A DNA stretch of 64,000 nucleotides, from contig WNNJ02002092.1 of assembly GCA_012934845.2 (NCBI GenBank), positions 32,454 to 96,453 of the forward strand, written 5' to 3'. This document shows, piece by piece, positions 1 to 30,015 of the stretch. A model generated the notes under the pieces. That model ran no database searches, was not told the origin of the DNA, and was given only the letters and a program-made list of their open reading frames with translations. This DNA comes from Pomphorhynchus laevis (Eukaryota; Acanthocephala; Palaeacanthocephala; Echinorhynchida; Pomphorhynchidae). The number at the start of each line of letters is the position of its first letter. Positions within the stretch are counted from its first letter, which is position 1. The position numbers and the translations under genes are program-made.

Positions 1-59
1 TGGTTATATTTACTGTTTACAACCATTATTCATATATTATTAAAGTAATAGAAACATAT

Positions 60-393
60 CCTAATTGCCCCGAAGAGGCTTCTATCTGGATTAATTGGTC
101 CAATCGTTTCAATGTGTTCTTGCAGGCGATTTCTGACATTCGTGACTAGCATAGGCTACCGATTCTTCACAACTCTATTTCCCGCGACCATTATCGAAAA
201 ATTGACGATTGTATGAAATTGGAAGATGCTTTGAACCGACTTCAAGCATTATTTGTGAAAACTCCGAATGTGATTTTTAATCGACATTTAATATCCACAT
301 GTAATCAACAACTCGATCAGTCAATCGATCAATGTTATTTACGATTGCTAGAGCTTGACAAAATTTGTGACTTTAAAGTGATCACAGCAAAAT
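60..393 (+). mobile_element. LTR retrotransposon gag fossil (Ty3/gypsy, CsRn1-like)
   Basis: Translation gives a Trp-rich start (SIWINWSNRFNVFLQ) followed by NVIFNRHLISTCNQQLDQSI and a LLELDKICDFKVITAK-like tail. This pattern (Arg-His, a Gln before the 'ES/QSID' stretch, then a Cys-Phe-x-x-Val-Thr-Ala end) is typical of gag of Ty3/gypsy elements of the CsRn1 group. It is a short, broken piece with no pol or LTR visible next to it, so an old fossil. Family assignment is from motif memory only. Confidence 0.5.
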
Positions 394-479
394 AACATTA
401 TTATTTATTATTTATTTGTTTATTAATAACATTATTATTTATTAATTCAATTTATAAATTGAATTAATATTCAATTTAT

Positions 480-740
480 ATTCACTATTATAAATTTAGA
501 TTTGGCAGATTACCAAAAGTGTATAGACTCTCAAGGAGAGGAATTAACATGTGGAATTCGTTGCCTGAGGAAGTCGTTGCAGCCCCCAGTTTGAGAACGT
601 TTAAATCACGATGCTACAAATGGATACATGAACAATGCCGCCATTTGCTTTTGTTTTATTTTTATTTTTTTGGACTCTGACTGAATAGCCTTTTGGCTTT
701 GGTATGTATTAGAATAATAATATAAATACGTTGACATATA
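480..740 (+). mobile_element. CR1-like LINE, 3' end fragment
   Basis: The short reading frame MWNSLPEEVVAAPSLRTFK is the classic C-terminus of CR1/RTE-like LINE reverse transcriptase ORFs ('NxWNSLPxEVVxAxSxxxFK'). It is followed by a T-rich 3' UTR and an imperfect attagaataataata tail. Only the last part of the element is present (5' truncated). Confidence 0.65.
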
Positions 741-1039
741 AAAGAGTCATTTTGTCTGATCACAATATTAAGAAAAGGAAAAAAGAGAGAAAAAAGGAGT
801 TCAGCAATAATAAATTGTCACATATAGTTATATATTTCCTGCAAAGAATCTTCTCTATTTTTCACCTGCTCAGCGCATTCTGGAATGATTTGTACTGTGT
901 CATAGACACGATCGTATTCGGTAATCGGTTCCATAGGTTTACCGCTCTGTGAGATAATCGCAGGTATCTATGACATTTCCCGTGTGATTGAACAACAACT
1001 GATAAAGAGTGTCCTCTGTGGCTCGGGCGATTATTTAGA

Positions 1040-1237
1040 AAAAAGGATTCCTATGGATAACATGGAAAGATTCCCTCTCGAGGTCCGCCACGCTCCCTAC
1101 TTTATCACATTCAAATACCTCCTATATTCACACCTTCTCGACACATGATTTAATTTTTGTTTTGTTGTGGTCATGTAAGCGTGCGCAAGCACGCATTTGC
1201 CACGTCAAATAAATATTTTTTAAAGACATGGATCATT
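1040..1237 (+). mobile_element. L2/CR1-like LINE, 3' end fragment (copy 1)
   Basis: Matches the 3' end of the long copy at 27.6-30.0 kb: the coding tail (VRHAPYFITFKYLLYSHLLDT-like), then the 3' UTR with the hairpin GCGTGC-GCAA-GCACGC at 1179-1194 and an A/T-rich tail. It is 5' truncated. The shared hairpin in three copies suggests a signal used in target-primed reverse transcription. Confidence 0.75.
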
Positions 1238-1381
1238 CGCCATAACTGTAATAAATCATTGTACACATATCTCGTGTAAACTGAAGTAATATTTAGTTGG
1301 CGTAGTCTATCACAGTAGGCAATGTTTCGAAGACCAGAACAGCTTGGAAAATCGGCAAAGAATCTTTTCTAATTAGTTTAT

Positions 1382-1525
1382 TTCACCACACGTAGAAGGA
1401 AAAGTCGCCAGCGAAGCATAATCAATGATTACTCTGATCACACGTAGAAGTGTGAATGATTACTCCTTCACCACACGTAGAAGGAAAAGTCGCCGGCGAA
1501 GCATAATCAATGATTACTCTGATCA
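1382..1525. repeat. Direct duplication of about 59 bp, offset 85 bp
   Basis: The block beginning ttcaccacacgtagaagg and ending attactctgatca occurs at 1382-1440 and again at 1467-1525 with one visible base difference. It overlaps the 3' part of the CR1 copy on the minus strand, so it is probably a local slippage or repair duplication. Confidence 0.8.
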
Positions 1526-2545
1526 ACGCCTTATATAATAGTGAGAACTGAGACGGTGGAAGCGAACTAAAAGAATTTTTGATCATGCAAATACTTTTCC
1601 TCGACGTGTTGCATATATTTTCAGTATTGAGGTCGCTTTTAAACGAATTCTGAACAATTATCTCAAGATCTTTTGTATACGAATTTGTGGGAATAATCTG
1701 ACCGCAAACAGAATAATCATTTGGTAAATCACTACGACCAAATCTGAGGTGGACACATTTAATAATGTTAATCATGATTCCGGTCAGTTCGCTCTACCTA
1801 TTAACCATATTTATGTCATCTTGTAAGTGTTCCATATCGCCATGGTATGTTATGGCATTTCATATTTAAAGATCATCCGCGAATGCTATTTTTTACATTT
1901 TAGAGAGCGTAGCAAACAATCCAGAAATATCACGAATAATAATGGACCCAACACCGATACCTGAGAAACACCCATTGATTAATTTAAAGGTCTAGATAGA
2001 CAATTTCCAACTCGAACTCTAAAAGAACGATCAGATAGGAAAGCGTGAATCCATCGAATAATAGAAATTTCAATTCCGTAATCTGCAAGAGCATCAATCA
2101 ACATATTGTGCGGAACCCTATTAAAGGCCCAACTGAAGTCGAAATATACGACATCAACAGCATTACCCTGCGCAACTGTATCAAGCCATGTTTTGCGTGC
2201 ATATAAAAGATTAGACATGCAATAACGTCCAGGACGAAAACCATGTTGCGAATTATCTAAAAAGTTCGATGATTTAAGATAGTATAGTAATCGCCGATGC
2301 AATATACGCTCTAACATCTTGCATACCACACTTGTAAGGCTTATTGCTCTAAAATTTTCAGGATTGTGACGATCTCCTTTTTTGTGGACCGGCACTACAG
2401 TGACGATTTTCCAATCTAACGGTAGAATTGACTTAGCTATTGATAGTTGAAACAAATAAGCTAACGGTGAAGCAATAAAAGTAGATAATATCTTTAGTAT
2501 CTGGGGATATAATCCATCCGAATCAGGTGATAAACGTAGACTCAT
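1422..2545 (-). mobile_element. CR1-like LINE, reverse transcriptase region
   Basis: Minus-strand translation of 2545-1979 gives the RT core: SDGLYPQILK, WKIVTVVPVHKKGDRHNPEN, RAISLTSVVCKMLERIL, QHGFRPGRYCMSNLL, VDVVYFDFSWAFNRVPH and FLSDRSFRVRVG. An AFADDL box is visible downstream, and 1775-1422 gives the CR1 C-terminal region (FGRSDLPNDYSV ... MIKNSFSSL ... LLYKALIRVIIDYA). The copy lacks its endonuclease half and is broken into at least three frames. It lies just upstream of the Rap1 gene on the opposite strand. Confidence 0.85.
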
Positions 2546-2959
2546 TTAGCTTATTTGATCCATTAATATTGTGATTGATAGCAAATCACAAGAGAGATTG
2601 GTCCTCAAAAAAATAAATTCATCAGATGTTTCACTGTCAAGAGTTTACTAAGATGTTGTCCAAGTTAATATATTAGACTGCATTAAAATGTGTTCGTTCG
2701 TAGAGATTCCTATATCGGCTTTTGTTAATTCATGTCGGCTGTATTGTTATTTTTAAAATTGAACGACTTAAATTTATGCTCTTTATTTTTACTCGTTTTC
2801 TTTTTCAGATTTTCGTAGAACGCTGCCCAACACATTTGCCTGAACTATTGCTGACAAAATTTGCCTGTCTTTTTTAAATTCCGACAAGGCAACACATTGA
2901 CAAGTCTATTTATTTGAGTGCATAAGCGTAGTTATTCAAAATAAGCGTTTTGGCTTATT

Positions 2960-20229
<17,270 letters not shown>

Positions 20230-21929
20230 GGAATTCATAATAGAAATGATTACGATGATGATAGCAGTGATAATGGAGAATTAATTTTTGAACTTTATTG
20301 TTTAAACGCACTTTTATTATCGTCTCAAATAATTCATAATCATGATCGTCATGTCTTATGTGGTTATAGTTTTTTGTTTACTATGGGATATAACCGTAGT
20401 AAGCTTATAACCGTTAAAATTTGACGCTTTGTATACATTAACAAAATATAAATCGAAATTTTACATTTTAATTGAAAAATAGTGTCTATTTCACTTTCAT
20501 CATAACATTTAAATCAATAACTTTATTGTATGAATGCTGATTTTAATATTTATTCTTTCCTTATACGACGACATTTTTTATTTTGCCAACGAAAGTCAAA
20601 TATTACTTTAATTTTGTAATTATATTTGCCATTTTTAAATTAAATTCCGTATTCCATTTTTATTTTTTACATTGCACAAAATATTTAAGTAAAGTTAAAT
20701 GACGTGATTTTATTTGTCAATATGAAATAAAAATTTAGAAATTAGTATTTACGATTACTAATTAGCGTTTTAGATAAGTTATTCACTAACTACAATACTC
20801 ATCACTTTAACTTCAAAAGGTTTATTTCTTTCAGGTCTAAACGTTGACATTATATATAATATGTATTATATATAAATAAAATAACATGTCTCTATCAATT
20901 AACTATTGATATTAACTATTGTCTCTATCTATTAGTTTTTTAATAAACGTTCTGCCTCGCTGTTTCTAAAATATATAAATGTCGCAGTGTACGAAATAAT
21001 GGATAGATACAAAAAATCTAAACACTTTAATTCAAAAAGCTTATATTATGTCTCTGTTTAAATGCACTGTCAGCATTTAATGCATTCCTAGCTTAATGCC
21101 ATTACACAATTGTTGTAGCCGATATATTTTACTGTATTGTTGTTGTTCGTCTTGCACTTTTTCAATTATTTTATAGGTTAAGCAGCCTTGTAGTGTTCTG
21201 TGTAGCAAAACATGTCTACAACTGCATCAATGTGTATGTTTGCTTTTATATGCGCACATTTATATTTAAATAAGATAATAATAATAATTATGTCTCGTAA
21301 GCTCTTCCTTTCTCACCTACGTATTGATTTTTATATTTGTTCTATTTGCCACATATTGGCACTTTATTTATGCAGTACTCATATTTTATTTATTTTTAAG
21401 TTTATTACCGCAATTCTAATTTAGTTTCAAAGCATTATGTCAGACGGCATTGATATTATTACATTTAAAGGCCCAATTAGTTGTTTGTTTGATATTTTTA
21501 ATTTAAATGATGCCGAATATTTGCTCATTTTGTTTGGAATTCAATAGTGTATTTGGATATTATTTGTTGTAGAATTGAATGTTTGAATTTTTAAATATCG
21601 TTGCGAAAGTTTGGTTAAATTTTGATAGCGGTTTGCAGTAATCTAAAACTATTGTTGGTTTTAAGGATGTCTCACAGTTTTCATTTCCTGTTTTTCTTAA
21701 TAATATTTGTATGGTTCTTCTAGAATTACCTCTTTTTCGTAAATAATCATCATATTGCGAAGTTCTTCATTTCTTGTTGATTCTGAACATAGTCGGACAA
21801 TTCGCCGAGTCTCATTTTTAATCAAATTTATTTTCACACATTTTGGTTGATTACTTGATGAATTCAGATACATGCCTTTATGCGTTTATTTCCTAAGCAA
21901 GGGTATTTTAAAATTTTGCCTTTTAAAGA
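20230..21929. other. Rap1 3' flank, no gene recognised
   Basis: AT-rich sequence after the Rap1 stop. Candidate AATAAA poly(A) signals occur near 20724 and 20872, but the true 3' end cannot be set. No coherent coding frame or known repeat recognised. Confidence 0.5.
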
Positions 21930-22370
21930 AATTACGACGTTCAAAATTGATACTGATATGTTAATATCTCCTGTAAAACACAATCGGCCTGTGCTCTTAA
22001 TTTTTTAAGAACTTCTTGTGTAGAACTTCTGCTGCTCAGACACGTGCATGAACATAATGACATAATAGTGATGCCATAGGTGTACCCATAGTGGTTGTTT
22101 TGATTGTTGATATAATTGGTCATCGAATTCAAAAAATATTATCTTTTAATACTATTTCAAGTGCATCCTTCAAGAAATTTATTTTGTCGCTATGCTAATT
22201 ACGGCGTCTCATATAATAGACTATAGCATTTATTACAGATTCGCTATCGATAGACGTATATAACGACTCATTGAGTTTTACATTGATTCGTTGTCAATAT
22301 CGTTTCTAATTGATTTTTGTCTATGAATAAATCTAACAGATGATTCAATATTTGTTAGCACTAGTTTAAA
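21930..22370 (-). mobile_element. Penelope-like element RT fragment
   Basis: Minus-strand translations in neighbouring frames give LYTSIDSESVINAIVYYMRR, INFLKDALEIVLKDNIF, FDDQLYQQ and TTMGTPMASLLC, the consecutive RT boxes of Penelope elements (SLYTNIP, F.F.d..Y.Q, GtpMGtPmAs). Broken in more than one place. No endonuclease part present. Confidence 0.75.
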
Positions 22371-22439
22371 CTATCTTGATAACAAGTACTTACAATAAAT
22401 CACTGGTTAAATTTGTCTTAATTATACTAAGTTCTTACA

Positions 22440-25400
22440 ATATTAATATACACAATCTAAAGTACACACAAGCTTAAACACACACCAAAGCGGAAAGAAA
22501 AAACCAACAACGATCCACGCTCAACTCGCGTATCTCTTGGAATGCGAGAGAATTCTGAATCTTGCGGAATGCAAGAGAATGACGTCCCCAGTCTGGTCAG
22601 GAAAACAAATTATGAATCATCCGGACTAATTCGAGGTGAGATCGTGTCGGAAAAAGGACAATGCAGCATTTGTCGTCGATTATTTTGCTTAACTTCTACC
22701 GGCCGAATACGCAGGCATGACCAATCTTTCGGCTATCCCGGTTCTAGTCAAACGCCTACTTCCATAAATAGTTCGGCATCATTCGATACTCAGGCTGACA
22801 ACACCTTTTCAGGAGAGCATTGGGATATCGCGTTTATCAAGATGCTATCAGTTCGGTTGGTTCGACGAATACCCAGATCTGCCAGGTCCCAGGTAGCTAT
22901 AACTCGTTCATTCATTTTGGCTGACATTGCGAGGGACCACCAGAAAGAAGATGCGTGGATTAAATTGTTGATGTTCGCGAGAATGGTTATCCGCGTGCCT
23001 GTAAGGACTGAGGAAAATGGCAATCGCAGTTTGTCTCAGAAGATAAAGCAGGCATGTCTCAAATTTTTTGATATGACATCCAGGTTAGTTGATGATGTTG
23101 TGGAGCGAAGGCGGGGGAGGTTCCGGCAATCGAACTAAAGTAGACGATCGCGAGGCCAATAGAAATCTTTGTCGCAGAGTAGAATGACTGGAAGACGGTG
23201 ATGTTCGCGGCGCAATCAGATTAGTGAGCAGCGACGACGGAATAGTGCAATTCGACAATCAAGTTTTGTCAGAACTAAGGTCCAAACACTCCCACGAACT
23301 AACCAATTAGGTGGGACACATATACAAGTTCAAATTCACAGTGCACCGCCTTATGCCTTCCCTGTTGTCTCTGCTGACATCGTGAAGTCTGCTCTCCGCT
23401 CTTTCCCAAATTCTTCTTCAAGTGGATTAGATGGACTCAGTCCACTACATCTAAAATACCTGACTGGTCCAACGTGCGGCCTTCCAAGGGTTCGCCTAGT
23501 GCATTCCATGGCTGAATTCATCACCGTCGTCTTAAAAGGTTGTGTGCCGGATTCAATAAGGAAATTTTTCTGCGGTGCTAAACTACTGGCATTACAGAAG
23601 CCTAAAAGCGGTATCCGTCCGATTGCCGTGCTGTACGCTGCGTCGATTGGCATCAAAGATTGTTGCACGTTGGGCATCCAACGACATTCTAGATGAGTTC
23701 GTACCTCGACAATTTGGCGTTGGAATACCACGAGGAGTTGAAGCTGTGACTCACGCGTCCAGGCATTTTGTCGCGAACGCCTTAGTCCCTGGAGTAGCGC
23801 TCGCCAAGCTCGATTTTCATAACGCTTTCAACACGGTCAACCGCGACCACATGATTGACACGGTTCGAAGGAAGCTACCAGCATACCTACCTTTCGTTAA
23901 CATGTGCTTTGGTGATGAGAGTTATCTCATTGCGGGCGCCTCAATAATTCCATCCGCTGAAGGTGTACAACAGGGAGACCCACTCGGTCCTCTGCTTTTC
24001 TCGCTTACCGTAAAGGAAGTTGTCAAACTCTGCCAGTCACCTTTTTGTGCATGGTATCTCGACGACTGTATTTTGGGTGGTGACTTGGATACGATTTACT
24101 CTGATGTAGTTAAAATATTCGATCAGGGTTCAAGAAGACTGACATTAAATCCTCAAAAGTCGGAATTAATCACCCGAGATCCTATAGATCAAATTCGTTT
24201 GATGGAATTGATTCCTAAATCCATTCTCACTAGTCCCAACGACGCTGTTATCTTGGGTACTCCTGTAGGAAACGAGTTGGCGCTCGATGAAACCGTGAAT
24301 CAATGTGTATCGCTTATCCAGAACACTGTCTGACGAATGGCCGATCTATCCAGACAGGATGCGCTGTTTCTATTGCGATGTAGCTTCAGCATACCAAAGA
24401 TTTCTCATCTGCTACGCTGTGCCCCTTGCTTTTCATGTCCATCTTTTAAGAATTATGACGAAGTCCTAAAGTCCGCTCTTGCCAACATCTTGAATTTATA
24501 TCTGGATGATAATGCATGGCGTCAAGCAACTTTGCCGATTGACTTAGGTGGCTTAAGTTTATATCGCAGTGAAGTTATATCCCTGCCGGCATATTTGTCC
24601 TCAATCACAGGTACGTCAATTCTCGTAAACGCATTGGCCGGACCAAACCTTGGAGCAACCAGCGGAGTGAATGGCTCGGATTTCCAACACGGTGTGCGCG
24701 GATGGGCGGCTGTATGGGGGAAGAGTTGCCAACAGAAAAACACAAACAAAAACGTTGGTCTCATCCTGTGCACTTGGTCGCAAGTGGTTCTCTCTTATTG
24801 GATGCTGATTCTTCTAAATGTCGAGCTAGACTGCTTGAAACGGTAGGCAAAGACTCCGGGGCTTTCCTGATGGCACTTCCAATCTCGGCGGTCGGCACCA
24901 GATTGGACGATGTATCATTCACCATTGCCGCTGCGCTACGACTCGGTATCAAATTTAGCGGGGAATTCACATGTGGATGCGGGAATATCAGCGACTCATC
25001 AGGTTTGCACGATCTGGACTGTCGATATAGCAAACCTCGGCACAGTCGACATTCGGAGATGAACCACATAATGCAAATGGCTTTCTCTTCAGTAGGGATA
25101 CCTTCTCGACTAGAACCGGTAAGGTTGTGTCGCAGCGACGGCAAGCGACCTGATGGTGGCACTTTGGTTTCACGAAAGGGCGGCAAATTGCTGATTTGGG
25201 ACGCTACCTGCATAAATCCTCTAGCGGCGAGTTACGAGGACAAGGCAGTCATTCGGACCAGGGAGGTTGCCGCCTTTGCAGAGAGCAAGAAGAGGGAAAA
25301 ATACAGAGATCGACAATAGAATATATACCTTCGTTCCAATCGCGGTCTAGTCCTTGGGTGTCTTGGGCAAGGAAACCTCGTGTTTTACTGTAGAGATCGA

Positions 25401-25545
25401 AAATATGATGTCAAAGGCAACTTGCGAACCTCGATCAACGGCTTTCCTCAGGCAACGATTAAGCGCATCGGTTCAACGTGGGAATGCAACGTGTATACTC
25501 GAATGCTTGGGCGATCAATCGGTTTCCGACTTTTTTTAACTTAAT
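22440..25545 (+). mobile_element. YLDD-type non-LTR retrotransposon with zinc finger and RLE-like tail
   Basis: A nearly complete copy. The N-terminal part (22542 on) has a zinc finger (CSICRRLFCLTSTGRIRRH). RT boxes follow: SGLDGLSPLHLKYL, GAKLLALQKPKSGIRPIAVL, VALAKLDFHNAFNTVNR, GVQQGDPLGPLLFSL, WYLDDCILGG and LTLNPQKSELI. The C-terminal part (24950-25210) has CGCG ... HDLDC ... RHSEMNHIM, then RSDGKRPDGG and LLIWDAT. This Cys-His cluster followed by PD...D resembles the restriction-like endonuclease of site-specific LINEs. The end (RQRLSASVQRGNA) matches the minus-strand copy at 50.9-51.8 kb. The coding sequence changes frame at least four times, so it is inactive. The clade name is not certain. 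Confidence 0.8.
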
Positions 25546-25974
25546 GACTGTACTTATTTCAAACTATGTTTTATTAATTGTTTTATCAAATCACTGCTTA
25601 AAATCTTTTGGATTAATAATATTTAATTTTGTTAGTACTTATTTAACTATAAATTTAATAATTTTGTTTATAAATCTGCTTGCTAACTAAGTTATACGTT
25701 TATTTATGCTTAATATTGAACATCCATGGCAAGGATATATATTTTTATGTACTTTAATATGCATATATAATACGTTCTAAGCATGATGTAGATTGTAATA
25801 AATCATTGAGTGCAGTAATGCCAAAATATTTTAGTGAAATGTGTTTATTAATCACATTTCGAATTTTTTTATCTTGCCTTATGCAATTTATGCTTATTGA
25901 GTGTGCTATAATCGCTACTTTGCTATTGTCTTAAAGATCCGTTATATAATATGTCCTACCTTTAAAACACACAA
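25546..25974. other. AT-rich spacer, nothing recognised
   Basis: Low-complexity AT-rich sequence between the LINE and the SINE. No coding frame or repeat family recognised. Confidence 0.5.
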
Positions 25975-26243
25975 TGTGATTTCGCAACAGAAACCAGCTC
26001 CGGATTTAATTATTCATTACTACCAACTTCATCCACTTTGGATTGCAACATGGCAGATTTGAGCCTGAAATATTGGCATTGTATCACCAGCAACTGCCGT
26101 GCAACGATACACCCAGACTAATCAGAGAGCTGTGCACCGCTGTAGTTTTCTTTTTAACCTTATTTGTACTTCCTGATTCGAACTTAGATTTTATCGATCG
26201 GTAGGTTTACGACTTACCGACTAGGCTAACCATCCAGTATAGC
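25975..26243 (-). mobile_element. tRNA-derived SINE (copy 1)
   Basis: On the minus strand the head reads TAGCCTAGTCGG (box A, 26228-26217) and GTTCGAATC (box B, 26183-26175), spaced as in a tRNA promoter for RNA polymerase III. A body follows that is shared with 31156-31424. Two copies with the same body and head define a SINE family. The parent tRNA was not identified. Confidence 0.75.
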
Positions 26244-26299
26244 AAATCAATATCGAAAAAAACCTATTTGCCAATAATAACTTATCAGTAGAACAAAAC

Positions 26300-27200
26300 A
26301 GATCAGATTACTGCGTCTAAATAACCATAAGAACTTAAACACATCGTATAAATCTACGTATTTTATTCTAATAAATAACAGACGTGTTATCAAAATAAGG
26401 ATTAGAGGTCATTAGGAGGAACTGCTATGCTAACAGGTTTCGACTTCTCTACCCAATATAGTAACGGGGCCAAATACGTGTTAAGGACGTATTTCCTCTG
26501 ATTAAAGTTGATTATATAGTATTTTATTCTAATACAGAGTATATTATTTATTATTCATCCATAAAAATTATCCATTAATGATTTTAAAATCATTTTTAAT
26601 ATTATTGTGTTGGTTTATATATTTTACTATTTTCTGTTTGATGTTATTTTTATAGTAACCTAGTTTAAAATATGTATCTATTAAATTATTTAAATGATTT
26701 TGAAGAAAGCCAATATCATTACATATTGTTGCAATTCTTAAGATTTCATTATTTAATGATCTTTTCCCAATATAAGATTAATTAATTTTACTAACGCTTC
26801 TTTAATATCTACTAAATCTAGATTAGTATAAAGCGTACTAAAATCGTATGTATTTATATTTTGAAAATTTATTCCTTTTGTCTGTTCTAAAAATTCTTTT
26901 GTAGAATTAATACTGAAATAGTGTTTTATACCAGTATTAATTTCGATTACCTTGCAATATTTTTTGAAGTGTGTTTTAATTAATTTAAGTATTTTATTCA
27001 TATAGACAGAAAGTGGTTTTAATGTACATTTAAACGCACTACATATGAACCTAGGTTTTATTGGATTTTTATGTAATTTTGGATTCCAATATAATATAGG
27101 TATAGTTTTATTATCTGATTCAACCTTTATACCCTTCTTATCCATTATAAAGCAGATTTGATTAACTTTGATTTTAGTTACTAAACTAAAATCACTACCT
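26300..27200 (-). mobile_element. Penelope-like element, family A
   Basis: From right to left: RT boxes (IPILYWNPKLHKNPIKPRFI, CTLKPLSVYMNKILKLIK, YDFSTLYTNLDLVDI), then after an internal loss the C-terminal coding end (near 26560-26760), then the terminal hairpin region (26390-26480) and the tctacgtattttattc terminus. 'PKLHK.P' and 'LYTN' are PLE RT hallmarks. Lacks the middle of the RT and is broken. Confidence 0.8.
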
Positions 27201-27639
27201 TCATATGTTGCGTGATTTAGAAAAAATCAATGATTTAGAAACGGGTAACTAAATATTTAATAATGCATTATTTTTCTAAATAACTGTAAACTACATGTTT
27301 TTACAACTTTTTACAAAATTGTTTAATTTAGTTGCGATACATTTTTGCTGACACATCAATTAATTAAGACGTCGGTTTAGGAAAATTTTAGGAGTATAAT
27401 TTGCAATATCATCCAATGTCTTAATAATACATTGTCTTAATAAGACCGACACCAACTATGGACAACTGCAAGTACAGTGCTCAATACACGACTGCAGCGT
27501 CTGGTCAACAATCGCCTGCGACAAGAATAAGTCTAAAGAAGACTTAGTATGCGGTTTTTGTGTCAACAAACTAATCTGAAATCTTCCAATAAGCACATAT
27601 CAACATCCAACACGTCAACTCAAACTACCCCGTCGTTTC

Positions 27640-30015
27640 TAATGTTATTTCTACAACCACCGACCCTGCACCATATACACTTCCCATTCCATGTCATCTT
27701 TACTCCATGACACTCCCCGTCCCGTCTTTCCCGTCTCGTTTCTCAATAACTTGCAAACATTAATCAAAATCGCCTCCACCAACCTCCACGATCCTTCCAT
27801 ACCTAACCTTTCCTCATATAGATTGCCACCCATAGATTGCCACTCTGTCTCCCGTCTTCAAACCAAATCCCTCCAAATCATAAACTGCCAGCTCTCCTAT
27901 TTTGATCTCACCCACTCACGTCAGTTGTTTTCCTTTACGGAAGCGCTTTCCTTCTCGCGATCGTTGCGTCATCGTCACTAATATCACTCATTCCAAATCC
28001 TTATCTCCACAAGCAAGTCTCGACCACGATGTTTCCATCACATCCACTCTCGATATTCTCTTACCCTTCAAGTCTCACCCACATTGTCGCTTGCACCGTG
28101 CCCCATGGTTTGACATCCAATGCCTACTATCAAAGCGTCGACTCCGCCATGCTTTTCGAGTCTATCACCGCTCTCTCAGACGTGATTTCCGCTCGATCAC
28201 TCCGTCTTTCCGTGATTCCTATCTTACTCTTCGCCGGTATCATCTCAACCTACTACGTACCAAATGCAACTCCTTCTGGTAGCATAAAATCATCATTTCA
28301 TTCAACTCTAAGACTCTCTGGCATACTTTTAACTCAATCCTTGCTCGCTACTCTTTGCCGTGCAACATAAATGCCCATGATTATTCGTCATTTCTCCAGA
28401 CTAAAGTATCCACGCTGCTCTCTCACACCCCGGTCTCCATTCTATCCCACTCTGCCCAGTCTACTCTCATCCTTCCGGAACTCTTTCATCTTCTCCCTGT
28501 ATCACCTACAGAAGTATCATCTGTCCTCATGTCCTTGCCCAACAAAACCTCACCTGCCGATCCACTGCCTACTCACATATTAAAATATATATGCTCATCG
28601 ATATCCCCATTTCTCACAACCTTGTTTAATTCGTCCATCCGCAGTCGTATCTTCCCTTCACACAGGAAATCCGCAATCGTTCGTCCCCTCCTTAAGAAAC
28701 AATCGCTCGACCCCTCCCTTCCTTCTAGCTATCGCCCCATTTCACTACTCTCTACTATTTCTAAGCTCTTAGAACGCCTCATCTTAATACAAATCAACGC
28801 TTATCTCTCCTCATCCAATCTGTACCCTCCTTTCCAATCCGCTTTCCGCTCTAATCACTCGACAGAAATCGCATGCATAAAAGTGTACAACGACTTACTT
28901 ATTTCTCGAGACAAGGCTCTATATAGTGTTCTCATCTCCCTCGACCTCTCCTCCGCATTCGACATTGTCGACCACTCCGTCCTCCTTTCTCGCCTTCGTT
29001 ATGATTACGGCTTTTCTTCCTCCTCCGTAGCTTGGTTCGCCTCATATCTATCCGACCGTTCCTTTCGCGTATGTTCTAATTCATCATCCTCCCCTCCCAT
29101 CCCTATTTTTTGCGGGGTCCCACAAGGTGTAGTCCTAGGTCCCCTCCCTTTTCTCTCTTCTGCTTGGCGATCTCTCTCCGTTTATCAACCCTTACTCCTT
29201 TAACGTCATGCAATACGCCGATGACATCCTCATCTATGATCATGCACCCGCACATCACATACACGATATCGGCATCTCTGTCTCTAACTGTCTTTCTTCT
29301 ATCTATAAACGTCTCTCCTATCTCCATCTCGTTCTAAACCCCGCAAGTCCAAAATAATGTTGATCCTCCCCCGTAAACCGAACATATCTTCTCCCACTGT
29401 ATCTTTTGCTTCATCCATCATTCCTATAGTCCACAATCTCACTTTCTTAGGCTTCCATTTCGATGATCACTTTTCCCTTAAATCCTTCGTCCATGGCAAG
29501 GTCCGCTTGTCTTTTCGCCTATTCTCCAAAATTCATCATCCTACCCCTACAACGAATAATCAACACCGCCGTTCGAGTGCTCTTTCGTCTCCGTCGCTTC
29601 GACCACACATCCATATATTTTGCCCAACTCTCCTGGCCCACCATCCACATCTGCATCAAACTCCGCCTTCTTCTCGTTACCTTTCGTCTCATCGCTGTCG
29701 GCTCCCCATCGTTCATCAACCTTCCTTTCTTAGACGATACTCGCCCCACCTCGCTATCGCTTCGTTCCTGTAATACCCTCTTACTCTACGTTCCTAAATA
29801 CTCCAACAACTACGGTCTCCGATCCTTCCTCGTCGCCGCCCCACTCGCATGAAATCAGCTATCTCTCAACATCCGCCGCGCTCCCTCCTTTATCGCATTC
29901 AAACACCTCCTCCGTTCACACATTCTCGACACATTATTTACATTTTTGTTTTGTTGTGGTCATGTAAGCGTGCGTGTGCACGCATTTGTCACGTTAAAAT
30001 AAATCTTTTTTTAAT
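27640..30015 (+). mobile_element. L2/CR1-like LINE (copy 3, longest)
   Basis: 5'-truncated copy with the end of the endonuclease, then RT: PADPLPTHILKYI, HRKSAIVRPLLKK, SSYRPISLLSTISKLLERLI, PFQSAFRSNHSTEIACIKVY, SLDLSSAFDIVDHSVLL, FCGVPQGVVLGPLPF, QYADDILIYDH, then the C-terminal domain (LQRIINTAVRVLFRLRRFDH ... LLYVPKYSNNYGLRSF ... SFIAFKHLLRSHILDT). The 3' UTR has the hairpin GCGTGC-GTGT-GCACGC (29968-29983) and an A/T-rich tail. GC content is visibly higher than the surroundings, so it looks fairly young, but the frame changes several times. Confidence 0.85.
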
